This document shows positions 8,002 to 15,392 of a DNA stretch of 33,232 bases, one piece after another. This DNA is from Acidobacteriota bacterium (lineage in GTDB: Bacteria; Actinomycetota; Acidimicrobiia; Spongiisociales; ZC4RG35). The translations under genes were made by a program, and so were the position numbers. Below the pieces are notes generated by a model. That model was not told the DNA's origin, made no database searches, and worked only from the letters and a program-made list of their open reading frames with translations. Position 1 is the stretch's first letter, and each line of letters starts with the position of its first letter. Location of the stretch: contig SMXW01000069.1 of NCBI GenBank assembly GCA_004356805.1, forward strand, positions 1 through 33,232, read 5' to 3'.

Positions 8002-8103
8002 TGAGATAAACTTTGGCTAGCTGATTGGCGCCCCTCGATGGGGTTCCTACGGCTCCCCGGTGGACGGGTGAATGTGGACGGGGTGAATAAAGGAGGGATG
8101 AGG

Positions 8104-8328
8104 ATGACGCAAAGACTCACCGGTCTGGTGGTTGGTAAGCACTTCAAACCACCGGCTGGGGCACCACCTGAGGATTGGTGCTACCTGGTCGTTGACATCT
8201 CTGATGACGAACGGGTTTCCGTTCGTGTGGAAAGAAGCCAGGTCGATAAGGCGGTACTGGGCGATCGGGTCGTGTTCATGCAACCGCGCCAGTCGGACCA
8301 ACCGGTCCAATGGGTTAGACGTTTCTGA
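8104..8328 (+). CDS. Small protein of unknown function (74 aa)
   Basis: Start chosen at 8104, where AGGAGG ends 7 nt upstream; an ATG at 8098 touches the ribosome binding site. Open frame further upstream is not supported. The sequence (MTQRLTGLVVGKHF...PVQWVRRF) is rich in alternating hydrophobic beta-strand patterns (CYLVVDI, VSVRVER, DRVVFM), suggesting a small beta-barrel. It has one Cys, no signal peptide and no membrane segment. I do not recognise the family. It lies in a region whose neighbour has codon use unlike the flanking housekeeping genes, so it may be accessory DNA. Confidence 0.6.
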   Translation: MTQRLTGLVVGKHFKPPAGAPPEDWCYLVVDISDDERVSVRVERSQVDKAVLGDRVVFMQPRQSDQPVQWVRRF

Positions 8329-8618
8329 CCGATACCCCAGTGGGTCTCATATCTGACCGGGTCGTCGCTTAATGGACGGACCGAGCGGCCACGTAAACCC
8401 CCGGTGCTCGTAAGTCCTGGGCAAACATTCAACTCCGTGCACGGTCCCTAGAGTGGGCGGCCGGGACAACTACGGACCGGTTTGACCTGAGTGAGGTGTC
8501 GTTTGCGGTGCTCCGGCGTGGGGCCGGTCTTAGATGTGATGAGTGTCGTGGAGGGTCTGTGATACGTCTTTCGGTTCCTGGATAGGAGTCGCTTTTCTCT
8601 GATGGCGCCGGTACGTCG
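8329..8618. other. 290-bp stretch without a recognisable gene
   Basis: No convincing ORF, tRNA T-loop or terminator with a T run. It contains weak hairpins such as ACCC/GGGT at 8334-8345 and GTCCC/GGGAC around 8445-8467. A possible ribosome binding site (AGGAG, about 8584) precedes a 6-codon frame starting at 8602 whose stop overlaps the start of the next gene. It may hold a leader region or a small RNA, but nothing proves it. Confidence 0.3.
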
Positions 8619-8996
8619 GTGATTGAAGTGACTGCATTGTGGGGAGCCGTCGTAACGGTGTTTGTTGCACTGTTTACGAACGTGACTGCTTGGTTGAAGG
8701 AGCGCCGGTGGGCTGCTGTCATCGGATGGCTGGGGTGGGTTCTTGCCATGTTCGTGTTGTTCTTCCCGATTCGCCTGTTGGAAGATGAACCGACCGGGGT
8801 GTGGCTGGTCGAGAACTTTCGTTCTGTGAAGACTGTCGCCTCCTTGACGGCGGTGGTCTTTTTGGCGATTTCGCTGTTGGTAGCCGTCCGGCTGGCGAAA
8901 CCATCGTCGTGGTGGGCCCAGCGTCGATATCGGGAGGAGAAATACGAAAAGTCCGTGGAACGTCACGGTTGGGCCAAGATCAAAGCTCGTTAGAGC
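8619..8996 (+). CDS. Small three-helix membrane protein of unknown function
   Basis: About 124 aa from a GTG start; the stop is TAG at 8994-8996. Three hydrophobic segments are visible at about residues 3-22, 31-52 and 70-93. A basic, Trp-containing cytoplasmic tail follows (WWAQRRYREEKYEKS...KIKAR). No signal peptide cleavage site or family motif is recognised. Leucine is coded mostly by TTG, unlike the CTC/CTG/CTT preference of surrounding genes, which suggests recent acquisition. With the 74-aa gene upstream it forms a small accessory pair inserted between core genes. The start is uncertain because no strong ribosome binding site is present. Confidence 0.6.
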
Positions 8997-9000
8997 GTCG

Positions 9001-9037
9001 ACAGAACGGATGCCAAAAGAACCCTCGTATGTTCTGT
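9001..9037. repeat. Inverted repeat ACAGAAC/GTTCTGT
   Basis: 7-bp arms (9001-9007 and 9031-9037) separated by 23 nt, just after the membrane-protein stop. It could be a weak transcript-end hairpin; no T run follows. The rest of the gap up to 9172 shows nothing recognisable. Confidence 0.25.
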
Positions 9038-9172
9038 TGTAAGAGACCGCGGTTGTGGACTCCGACCAAGTCGGTGGATCACCTATGGTCGGCGGCCCGT
9101 CCGGCTGACGGCGAAACCGAGGTGTCCCCCGGCCACCGTCTGATTCTCAACCTCTGTTCGTGATCTGATCAC

Positions 9173-9178
9173 TACGGT
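9173..9178 (+). promoter_or_regulatory. -10 box (TACGGT) of the HhH-GPD gene
   Basis: TACGGT followed by 8 nt and the ATG at 9187, the leaderless geometry. This favours the ATG at 9187 over the in-frame TTG at 9178. Confidence 0.45.
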
Positions 9179-9186
9179 TGACCAGG

Positions 9187-9747
9187 ATGGACAAACCGGA
9201 CCTTCTCCACTTCACGGCTTCCGAAGAGGCCAATCGTCTCTTGGCCACCGACGGACTCGCCCTGCTCATAGGGATGCTCCTCGACCAACAGTTCCCAATG
9301 GAACGCGCCTTTTACGGACCGCAACTGCTCAAGGATCGTTTCGGTGAGGATCTCGATGCTGAGCGGATTGCCTTGTGGGATCCGAATGCGATGGAGGCCG
9401 TGTTTCGTGGCCCGCCCGCCATTCATCGCTACCCCGCTTCGATGGGCAAGCGCACACAAGATCTTTGTCGGGTGATCGTCGAGGAGTACGACGGAGCGGC
9501 TGAGAACGTTTGGGATACCGCTGCGGATGCGGGTGATCTCCTCTCGAGGCTCGAAGCTCTCCCCGGCTTCGGCGTGGGAAAATCGCGAATCTTCTTGGGT
9601 GTTCTGGGCAAGCGGGTAGGCATACGACCCGACGGCTGGGAGGACAAGGCAGCCGACTGGCCCAGCATCGCCGATGTGGCGGTTTTCGATGACGTTTCTG
9701 TCCTCCGCGAGCAGAAGCGAGCGATGAAAGCGGCGCGCAAGAGCTGA
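9187..9747 (+). CDS. HhH-GPD superfamily base-excision-repair-like protein
   Basis: 186 aa. The N-terminal part (LLIGMLLDQQFPMERAF) is the first helix of HhH-GPD DNA glycosylases, where the residue pattern LL..MLLxQ is conserved. The helix-hairpin-helix is LEALPGFGVGKSRIFLGVLGKR at about residues 118-139. The segment after it (GIRPDGW) keeps an Asp but differs from the usual PVDTHV, so catalysis is uncertain. The overall pattern matches an uncharacterised actinobacterial HhH-GPD family related to endonuclease III and AlkA. No Fe-S cysteine cluster is present at the C-terminus, which ends in a basic tail. It is likely single-domain and cytoplasmic. Substrate and activity are unknown. Confidence 0.75.
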   Translation: MDKPDLLHFTASEEANRLLATDGLALLIGMLLDQQFPMERAFYGPQLLKDRFGEDLDAERIALWDPNAMEAVFRGPPAIHRYPASMGKRTQDLCRVIVEEYDGAAENVWDTAADAGDLLSRLEALPGFGVGKSRIFLGVLGKRVGIRPDGWEDKAADWPSIADVAVFDDVSVLREQKRAMKAARKS

Positions 9748-9807
9748 AGTCCTCAACCAGTAGTCGATTCCTGCCGATAGCCAGCGCACAGGGAGGGACC
9801 AGACAAA

Positions 9808-10677
9808 ATGGAAGGACAGATGCATCTCTCGGGCCAGCTCGCTGACTGGAGCATCAGCGACCTGCTGCAAATCATGCAGGTCACCAACAAGACCGGCTCG
9901 CTCGACATCGAAGGTGACCATCGCGGTCGTATCCATTTTCGTGATGGAACGGTGACCGGAGCCGAGTTGGTCGGCACCAAAGATACCGACGTAGGCAACG
10001 ACCGAAGTGGAGTTGCCGACATCGTCTACGTTCTCTCAACCCTGGATACCGGATCGTTTTCTGTCGGAGCCGCGGACGGGCCCGATACCTCAGGTTGGAG
10101 TGTCGAGGACATTCTGTCCGATGTTGATGCTCTGAAATCGCTCGAAGGTGAAGTGGTCGAAGCCGGGCTGTTCCAAGCGGCCGGCATCCGAATTGACGGC
10201 AAAATCGAGAAGCCAATCACCATCTCACCGGACGATTGGGCAATCCTCGTCTCGCTGATGCAGCCGTTTACGTTTGACCTTCTCGAAGCCAAGATGGGCC
10301 GCGTCGGGACGGTTCGCGTTCTCCACACAATCCACCGATTGGGTGTGGCAGATGTCATTACCGAAGAAGACGAGTCGGACTGGCTCGATCGTGTGGCCGG
10401 CGACGTCGCCCCCGTGTCTGACGATCCGATCTGGTTGGAGGATATCGCCGAGGAGGCGAAGGGGAAGACCGCGGCGAGCACAGAGGAGACTTCCTCATCC
10501 GAAGCTTCCACTGAGGAGGCACTCGTCGCTGCATCTGAAGAAGCGGCTTCCGAATCCGGGGCGAAAAAAGCAAAAGCGACCGAAATACGTGGTGTCTCGG
10601 CTCCGGCCTCGACAACCCTTACTGACGGCGTTTACGACGAGATTCGACGACTTCGGAGCAAGGTCGCCGAGAAGTAG
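9808..10677 (+). CDS. DUF4388-type protein with low-complexity C-terminal region
   Basis: 289 aa, preceded by a purine-rich ribosome binding site (AGGGAGGG about 10 nt upstream). The N-terminus (LSGQLADWSISDLLQIMQVTNKTGSLDI) matches the DUF4388/PATAN-like module, found near signal transduction proteins and in response-regulator systems, with the second half GRIHFRDGTVTGAEL. A middle region (about 125-195) looks like a winged-helix-type all-alpha domain (DDWAILVSLMQPFTFDLLEAKMGR). From about 215 to 265 the chain is Ala/Ser/Glu-rich and probably disordered, and it ends in a short basic helix (YDEIRRLRSKVAEK). It lies just upstream of udk in the same direction, 18 nt apart. The cellular role is unknown; gliding/motility or signalling scaffolding is known for relatives. 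Confidence 0.72.
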   Translation: MEGQMHLSGQLADWSISDLLQIMQVTNKTGSLDIEGDHRGRIHFRDGTVTGAELVGTKDTDVGNDRSGVADIVYVLSTLDTGSFSVGAADGPDTSGWSVEDILSDVDALKSLEGEVVEAGLFQAAGIRIDGKIEKPITISPDDWAILVSLMQPFTFDLLEAKMGRVGTVRVLHTIHRLGVADVITEEDESDWLDRVAGDVAPVSDDPIWLEDIAEEAKGKTAASTEETSSSEASTEEALVAASEEAASESGAKKAKATEIRGVSAPASTTLTDGVYDEIRRLRSKVAEK

Positions 10678-10681
10678 TCGG

Positions 10682-10687
10682 TATCGT
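10682..10687 (+). promoter_or_regulatory. -10 box (TATCGT) of udk
   Basis: TATCGT, 8 nt, then the ATG of udk. It suggests udk has its own leaderless promoter although the upstream gene ends only 18 nt before it. Confidence 0.45.
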
Positions 10688-10695
10688 CGCTTGCG

Positions 10696-11331
10696 ATGCC
10701 CGATGAAAGTCCGTGGAAGCCCGACCGTCCGCTCTTTATCGGCATTGCGGGAGGCTCTGGGTCCGGCAAGACCACCATTGCCGAAGCCGTAGTCGATCGT
10801 CTCGATGGCAAGGTCGCTCTCATGCAGCACGACGCCTACTACCGGCACACCCCGGAGCTGACGTACGAGGAAAGGACCAGGGTCAACTACGACCACCCGT
10901 CATCACTCGAGTCGGAACTGCTCGTTGAACACCTTGAAACCCTCAGAACGGGAGTGGCAATCGAGCGCCCGCAGTACGACTTTGCCGTACATCTTCGTGC
11001 GCAAGAAACCGTTCGGATCGAGCCGGCACCGGTTGTGGTCGTCGAGGGGATACTTGTGCTCTCCGAGCCTGCTCTCCGCTCGGAGCTCGACCTGAAGATC
11101 TTTGTTGACACCGACGCCGACCTGCGTCTCGCACGACGTCTGGAGAGAGACATCGAGGAGCGAGGAAGAGATATTGATTCGGTGATCGCTCAGTACTTCG
11201 CCACGGTGCGGCCTATGCACATCGAGTTCGTCCAGCCGTCGAGACGATACGCCGACTTGATCATCCCGGGTGGATACAACCCGGCGGCGGTGGCCACAGT
11301 CGTGGAGCTGATCAGGTCTCGCTTGAACTGA
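10696..11331 (+). CDS. udk: Uridine kinase
   Basis: 211 aa, close to the usual length of about 210. It phosphorylates uridine and cytidine to UMP/CMP in pyrimidine salvage. The Walker A motif GGSGSGKTT is at residues 19-27. HDAYYR follows, then NYDHPSSLE, a classical uridine-kinase signature in which the Asp contacts the nucleoside. The block VVVVEGILVL is the Walker B strand, and DTDADLRLARRLERDIEERGR is the lid with its phosphate-binding arginines. All expected residues are present. It stands between the DUF4388 gene and proC. Confidence 0.95.
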   Translation: MPDESPWKPDRPLFIGIAGGSGSGKTTIAEAVVDRLDGKVALMQHDAYYRHTPELTYEERTRVNYDHPSSLESELLVEHLETLRTGVAIERPQYDFAVHLRAQETVRIEPAPVVVVEGILVLSEPALRSELDLKIFVDTDADLRLARRLERDIEERGRDIDSVIAQYFATVRPMHIEFVQPSRRYADLIIPGGYNPAAVATVVELIRSRLN

Positions 11332-11347
11332 CACCTCGCCCGGGTCA

Positions 11348-11353
11348 TACAAT
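11348..11353 (+). promoter_or_regulatory. -10 box (TACAAT) of proC
   Basis: TACAAT, 7 nt, then the ATG of proC; the best -10 match in the window. A TTGAAC -35-like element lies 19 nt upstream, at 11323-11328. No ribosome binding site precedes the ATG, so a leaderless transcript is likely. Confidence 0.6.
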
Positions 11354-11360
11354 TGCTGCC

Positions 11361-12173
11361 ATGACTGAGCGAATTCGTGTTGCGATAGTTGGCGTGGGTG
11401 CCATGGGCGAGGCGCTTCTATCGGGTCTGCTCTCCGCCGGTTGGGGCCCATCCGATATCACTTTGTGTGTTCGCAGGCAGGACCAGGCAGACGAGTTGGC
11501 ACACAAGACAGGGTGCTCCGTGACTACCGATCCCGTCGCCGCGATCGCTGGAACCGATGTCGTTGTTGTGGCGGTGAAGCCGAGAGATGTGTCCGAAGTT
11601 CTCGAATCGCTGGCCGGATCGGTCGCAGAGAGACAGACCATCATTTCGCTCGCAGCGGGTGTGACCACAGAGAGTTACGAATCACGGCTCGGCGCCGTCC
11701 CGGTGGTCAGGGCGATGCCCAACACACCCGCCCTGGTCAGAGAGGGGGTTACTGGTATCGCAGCTGGGAAGTACGCCGGTGGCGACGACCTGGACTCAGC
11801 ACGAGAGGTTCTCGGAGCTGTCGGTTCGGTCCGGGTCATGGACGAGTCGCTTCTCGACGCGGTCACCGCCGTGTCGGGAACAGGCCCTGCCTACGTCTTT
11901 CTGCTGGCGGAGGCGTTGACCGAGGCGGCAATGAGGGAGGGCCTGTCGCGGGACATTGCAGAGAAGTTTGTCAATCAGACCATCCGGGGGGCGGGTCATC
12001 TCCTCACGGACACGTCGAAAAGCCCCGCCGAATTGCGCTACGAGGTGACCTCCCCCGGTGGGACGACGGCTGCCGCGGTTCATGTCCTCGAGGAACGCGG
12101 ATTCAGGGCGATTGTGGAGGATGCCGTGCGGGCGGCGGCCATTCGCGCCACCGAACTCGGGGGGAAGGTCTGA
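11361..12173 (+). CDS. proC: Pyrroline-5-carboxylate reductase
   Basis: 270 aa, the usual length. It reduces 1-pyrroline-5-carboxylate to proline with NAD(P)H. The Rossmann start VAIVGVGAMGEALLSGLL is at residues 6-23 and the second strand carries RRQDQ, where basic residues suggest NADPH. VVAVKP and VRAMPNTPALV follow. The C-terminal helical domain holds AVSGTGPAYVFLLAEAL and the family signature EVTSPGGTTAAAVHVLE. Its stop codon overlaps the apparent start of the proline dehydrogenase gene, so both enzymes of the proline/P5C pair are made from one transcript. Confidence 0.95.
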   Translation: MTERIRVAIVGVGAMGEALLSGLLSAGWGPSDITLCVRRQDQADELAHKTGCSVTTDPVAAIAGTDVVVVAVKPRDVSEVLESLAGSVAERQTIISLAAGVTTESYESRLGAVPVVRAMPNTPALVREGVTGIAAGKYAGGDDLDSAREVLGAVGSVRVMDESLLDAVTAVSGTGPAYVFLLAEALTEAAMREGLSRDIAEKFVNQTIRGAGHLLTDTSKSPAELRYEVTSPGGTTAAAVHVLEERGFRAIVEDAVRAAAIRATELGGKV

Positions 12174-13081
12174 GCCTCTTTTCGAAGCTCACCGTTTCAA
12201 TCACTCACGCCCCACCCGTGGAGAGGGTCGTCACGACCACCCGCCCTGGAAGAGCCCTGGCCAGGAGATTCGTCGCAGGCGACACTCTCGACGACGCGGT
12301 GACGGCGGCTCGAGAGCTCAACTCCAGTGGCCTTCTTGTCTCGTTGGACCATCTAGGGGAGGAAGTACACGACCGCGCGTCTGCGATCCAGGCGAGGGAG
12401 GAGTACCTCGAGTCTTTGCAGCGGATTGCCGACGAGGATCTCGATTCCAACATCTCAGTCAAACCGACCCAACTCGGACTGGCCATCGACGAGGACCTCG
12501 CCGTGGAGTCGATCGACCAGCTTGCCAAACGTGCCAAGAAATTCGGGTCAACCGTCACGATCGACATGGAGGATTCGCGATACACCGATTCGACGGTGCG
12601 GCTCTACGAGAAGGCCCAGGCTGAGCATGGAAATCTGGGCATCGCCATTCAGGCTTACCTGCATCGTACTCCCGAGGATCTCACCCGGCTGATCCCACTG
12701 GGTGGACATATCCGCATCTGCAAGGGGGCGTATGTCGAGTCCGACGATGTGGCGCTCACTTCCAAACCCGAAGTCGACGCTGCCTTCGTCGATCAAATGC
12801 AGACCCTGATGGCGTCAGAGGAGACCATGCCGGCGATCGCAACTCACGACCTGTCGTTGCTCGAGCTGGCTCGAAAGCTGGCAGCCGACCGGGACCACCC
12901 GTTCGAGTTTCAGATGCTCTACGGGGTCAGGACCAAGTTGCAGAAGCAGTTGGTCTCAGACGGCTACCCGCTCCGTGTCTACCTTCCGTTTGGGTCACAG
13001 TGGTATCCCTACCTCACTCGCCGTCTGGCCGAGCGTCCGGCCAATGCTTGGTTCTTCGTGAAGGCTGCTTTCGGAAGGTGA
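12170..13081 (+). CDS. Proline dehydrogenase (monofunctional)
   Basis: About 303 aa if translation begins at the CTG at 12170, which overlaps the proC stop (CTGA); no ATG, GTG or TTG is available until a GTG at 12218 (287 aa). Similarity to actinobacterial proline dehydrogenases seems to extend upstream of 12218, supporting the longer form. The TIM-barrel motifs are visible: LVSLDHLGEEV, NISVKPTQLGLAID, TVTIDMEDSRY, AIQAYLHRT, RICKGAYVE, IATHDLSLLELA, FQMLYGVR and RVYLPFGSQWYPYLTRRLAERP, the last carrying the arginines that bind proline. It oxidises proline to P5C with FAD and passes electrons to the quinone pool. No P5C dehydrogenase domain is fused. Confidence 0.9.
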   Translation: MSLFSKLTVSITHAPPVERVVTTTRPGRALARRFVAGDTLDDAVTAARELNSSGLLVSLDHLGEEVHDRASAIQAREEYLESLQRIADEDLDSNISVKPTQLGLAIDEDLAVESIDQLAKRAKKFGSTVTIDMEDSRYTDSTVRLYEKAQAEHGNLGIAIQAYLHRTPEDLTRLIPLGGHIRICKGAYVESDDVALTSKPEVDAAFVDQMQTLMASEETMPAIATHDLSLLELARKLAADRDHPFEFQMLYGVRTKLQKQLVSDGYPLRVYLPFGSQWYPYLTRRLAERPANAWFFVKAAFGR

Positions 13082-13132
13082 GAGTGCCGATGACGTCGGC
13101 CCCCCGCCTTGTCGAGCCTGGTGGTGAAGATG

Positions 13133-13166
13133 AGGTTGTACGACCCGGATTCGGGCCGTACAACCT
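13133..13166. promoter_or_regulatory. Long palindrome upstream of the EtfD-like gene
   Basis: Arms GGTTGTACG and CGTACAACC with an inner ACCCGG/TCGGGC part; pairing covers 13133-13148 with 13151-13166, with one mismatch (13143/13156) and one G-T pair. It ends where the -35 of the downstream promoter should begin. As DNA it looks like a dimeric-regulator operator; as RNA it would form a strong hairpin after the proline dehydrogenase gene, but no T run follows, so a simple terminator is less likely. Confidence 0.55.
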
Positions 13167-13188
13167 GAGGTTCGAGATTGGTGGCACC

Positions 13189-13194
13189 TACACT
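13189..13194 (+). promoter_or_regulatory. -10 box (TACACT) of the EtfD-like gene
   Basis: TACACT, 8 nt, then the ATG at 13203. A weak -35 (CTGAGG, 13165-13170) overlaps the end of the palindrome. Confidence 0.5.
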
Positions 13195-13202
13195 CGCCGC
13201 CC

Positions 13203-15392
13203 ATGGCGCTGACCGCAGAGCGACAGGAAGAAGAGGCGGAGACCCGGCGGATCACGGCGTCTTCCGTTCTCGAAACCATTGGTGTGCTCTCGGCGCTGGC
13301 GACCCTGACATTGGGTGTGCTCGGGACTCTCCCTCAGCATCCGGACTTCGAGGTCGGTCGCCGGGTCTTCGGCAACATTCCCGCCCCGGTCGTGGTGCTT
13401 TTCTATGTGGGGCTCTCCGTCTTTACCTGGTTGATGTTTCATCTGTTTGCCCAGAGAGCGGCCAGTTGGGGTCAAGGCCAAGCCGACCGTCGCACCGGCC
13501 GGTGGGGCGAACGTCTCCACCATCTTCGGGAAGGGTTGACCATGAAGACCCTTATGCGGGATCCCCGTGCCGGGGTGATGCACTCGTTGATCTACTACGG
13601 ATTCCTCGTCTTGTTCCTCGGAACCGTCACGCTCGAAATCGACCATCTTCTTCCAGCCGACTTCAAGTTTCTCCACGGCCAGGTCTACATGGGCTACTCA
13701 GCGATCCTCGACCTGGCAGCGATCGTGTACCTGGCCGGTCTCGCTCTCGCCATTGTCGGCCGGTATCTGATTCCAACCTGGCGTCTCCGTTCCAAGACCA
13801 GGCCAGAGGACTCCGTCATTCTCGGTGTTCTGGTCATCATTGGTCTGACTGGCCTGCTCACGGAAGCGGCGCGGATCTCGATGGAAGGGCGGCCCGATCA
13901 TGAGATCTGGTCCTTTGTCGGATATCCGATCTCATTCCTATTCGATCCGGCTGCCGCGTCTGGATGGCACCTGGCCTTCTGGGTCACCCATGCTGCGGCC
14001 TTCGTTCTCTTCCTCATGATCCTTCCGCTCACAAAGCTTCGACACATGGTCACGTCTCCGGCGAACCTGTTTCTCTCGCCTCACGAGCGCCCCAAGGGTG
14101 CGATGCGTGAGATGCCCAACCTCATGGAGGCCGAGGACATCGAGACCGTTGGCGTCAGTGTTGCTTCCGACCTCACCTGGAAACAGATCTTCGACACAGA
14201 CGCTTGCACGGTATGCGGACTCTGTACCTCGGTCTGCCCGGCCAACATCACCGGAAAGCCCCTCGACCCGAGAGAAATGGTGCTCAAGTCGGGTGAGGTG
14301 GCGGCGTCGACCGTGGGAGTCTCCGGGCCGGTGTCATCGACCGCCCTCCTGGAAGGGGCGGGAGCCCTGTTCGACCGCATCCATCCGGACGAGGTCTTTG
14401 CTTGCACTACCTGTGGGGCATGTGACGAGATCTGTCCCGTCAACATCGAGATCGTCGATCGAATCCTCGATATGCGTCGGTATCTGACCATGATGGAGTC
14501 AGAGTTCCCGACCGAGTTGGGCAAGGCGTTCGTCGCTATGGAGAACCAGTCGAATCCGTGGGGTATGAGCCAGCAGGCGAGAGCGGATTGGACCTCACAA
14601 CTGGACTTCGAGGTTCCCGTATTCGGGGAGAACGGGAAGACCACTGCAGAGTATTTGTGGTTCGTAGGGTGTGCAGGATCGTTCGACGACCGCAACATCG
14701 CAGTTTCTGTTGCCCTGGCTCGATTGCTTCATGCCGCCGAAATCGACTTTGCCATCCTGGGCTCGAGGGAGTTGTGCAACGGCGATCCGGCCCGCCGTTC
14801 CGGCAACGAGTTCGTTTTCCAACAGCTTGCACTCCAGAACATCGAGACTTTCACCGAGATCGGAGTGAAGAAGGTCATCGCGCAATGTGCCCACTGTTTC
14901 AACACGATCGGCAACGAGTACCCACAGTTCGGCGGAGACTACGAAGTGGTCCATCACAGCCAACTGTTGGCGGAGTTACTCAACCAGAATCGGATCAGCC
15001 AGCCGACCAAACCGAATGGTGAACCCAAGAAGATCGCCTATCACGATCCCTGTTACCTCGGCCGTTACAACGACGTATACGTGGCCCCACGCGAGGTGGT
15101 CGGTGGCACCGGCCATCACGTCGTAGAGATGGAGCGGCACGGGACGAACTCGTTCTGTTGTGGTGCCGGTGGGGGGCGCTTCTGGATGGAGGAGCGAATC
15201 GGGAAGAAAGTGAACATCGAAAGGGCCGAGGAGGCGTTGGCGACCGGGGCCGACGAAATAGCGGTGGCCTGCCCATTCTGTCTTGTGATGCTCGACGACG
15301 GTGTCAAAGAACTCGGTCGTGAGGATGTTCCGGTCAGGGACATAGCGATGATTCTCGCCGACGGTCTAGAGACCGCTCCAGACTCCGTTTGA
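13203..15392 (+). CDS. etfD: Membrane-anchored heterodisulfide-reductase-like Fe-S oxidoreductase (EtfD-like ETF:menaquinone oxidoreductase)
   Basis: 729 aa. The N-terminal third has about six membrane segments of the nitrate-reductase-gamma type (the first at about residues 24-45), with histidines that could bind haem (HSLIYYG, MFHLFAQ, WVTHAAAF). Two [4Fe-4S] motifs follow: CTVCGLCTSVCP and CTTCGACDEICP. The C-terminal part has two CCG-type cysteine-rich domains (WFVGCAGS ... AQCAHCF, and HDPCYLGRYND ... NSFCCGAGGGR). This layout is that of mycobacterial EtfD (Rv0338c), which takes electrons from ETF during beta-oxidation and passes them to menaquinone. That role would connect it to the acyl-CoA genes at the start of the window. 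The assignment among HdrD-like proteins is inference; no etfAB genes are in the window. Confidence 0.85.
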   Translation: MALTAERQEEEAETRRITASSVLETIGVLSALATLTLGVLGTLPQHPDFEVGRRVFGNIPAPVVVLFYVGLSVFTWLMFHLFAQRAASWGQGQADRRTGRWGERLHHLREGLTMKTLMRDPRAGVMHSLIYYGFLVLFLGTVTLEIDHLLPADFKFLHGQVYMGYSAILDLAAIVYLAGLALAIVGRYLIPTWRLRSKTRPEDSVILGVLVIIGLTGLLTEAARISMEGRPDHEIWSFVGYPISFLFDPAAASGWHLAFWVTHAAAFVLFLMILPLTKLRHMVTSPANLFLSPHERPKGAMREMPNLMEAEDIETVGVSVASDLTWKQIFDTDACTVCGLCTSVCPANITGKPLDPREMVLKSGEVAASTVGVSGPVSSTALLEGAGALFDRIHPDEVFACTTCGACDEICPVNIEIVDRILDMRRYLTMMESEFPTELGKAFVAMENQSNPWGMSQQARADWTSQLDFEVPVFGENGKTTAEYLWFVGCAGSFDDRNIAVSVALARLLHAAEIDFAILGSRELCNGDPARRSGNEFVFQQLALQNIETFTEIGVKKVIAQCAHCFNTIGNEYPQFGGDYEVVHHSQLLAELLNQNRISQPTKPNGEPKKIAYHDPCYLGRYNDVYVAPREVVGGTGHHVVEMERHGTNSFCCGAGGGRFWMEERIGKKVNIERAEEALATGADEIAVACPFCLVMLDDGVKELGREDVPVRDIAMILADGLETAPDSV

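Noticed and set aside
9020-9036. GAAC-N8-GTTC, considered as a LexA (SOS) box upstream of the HhH-GPD repair gene
   Set aside because: Actinobacterial SOS boxes need a 4-bp centre, and the site is about 150 bp from the gene.
13084-13212. Small ORF (about 40 aa from ATG 13090) between proline dehydrogenase and the EtfD-like gene, with a purine-rich site before it
   Set aside because: Its middle is the 34-bp palindrome and its end overlaps the promoter and start of the next gene, so the open frame is better explained by regulatory DNA. Conservation data could revive it.
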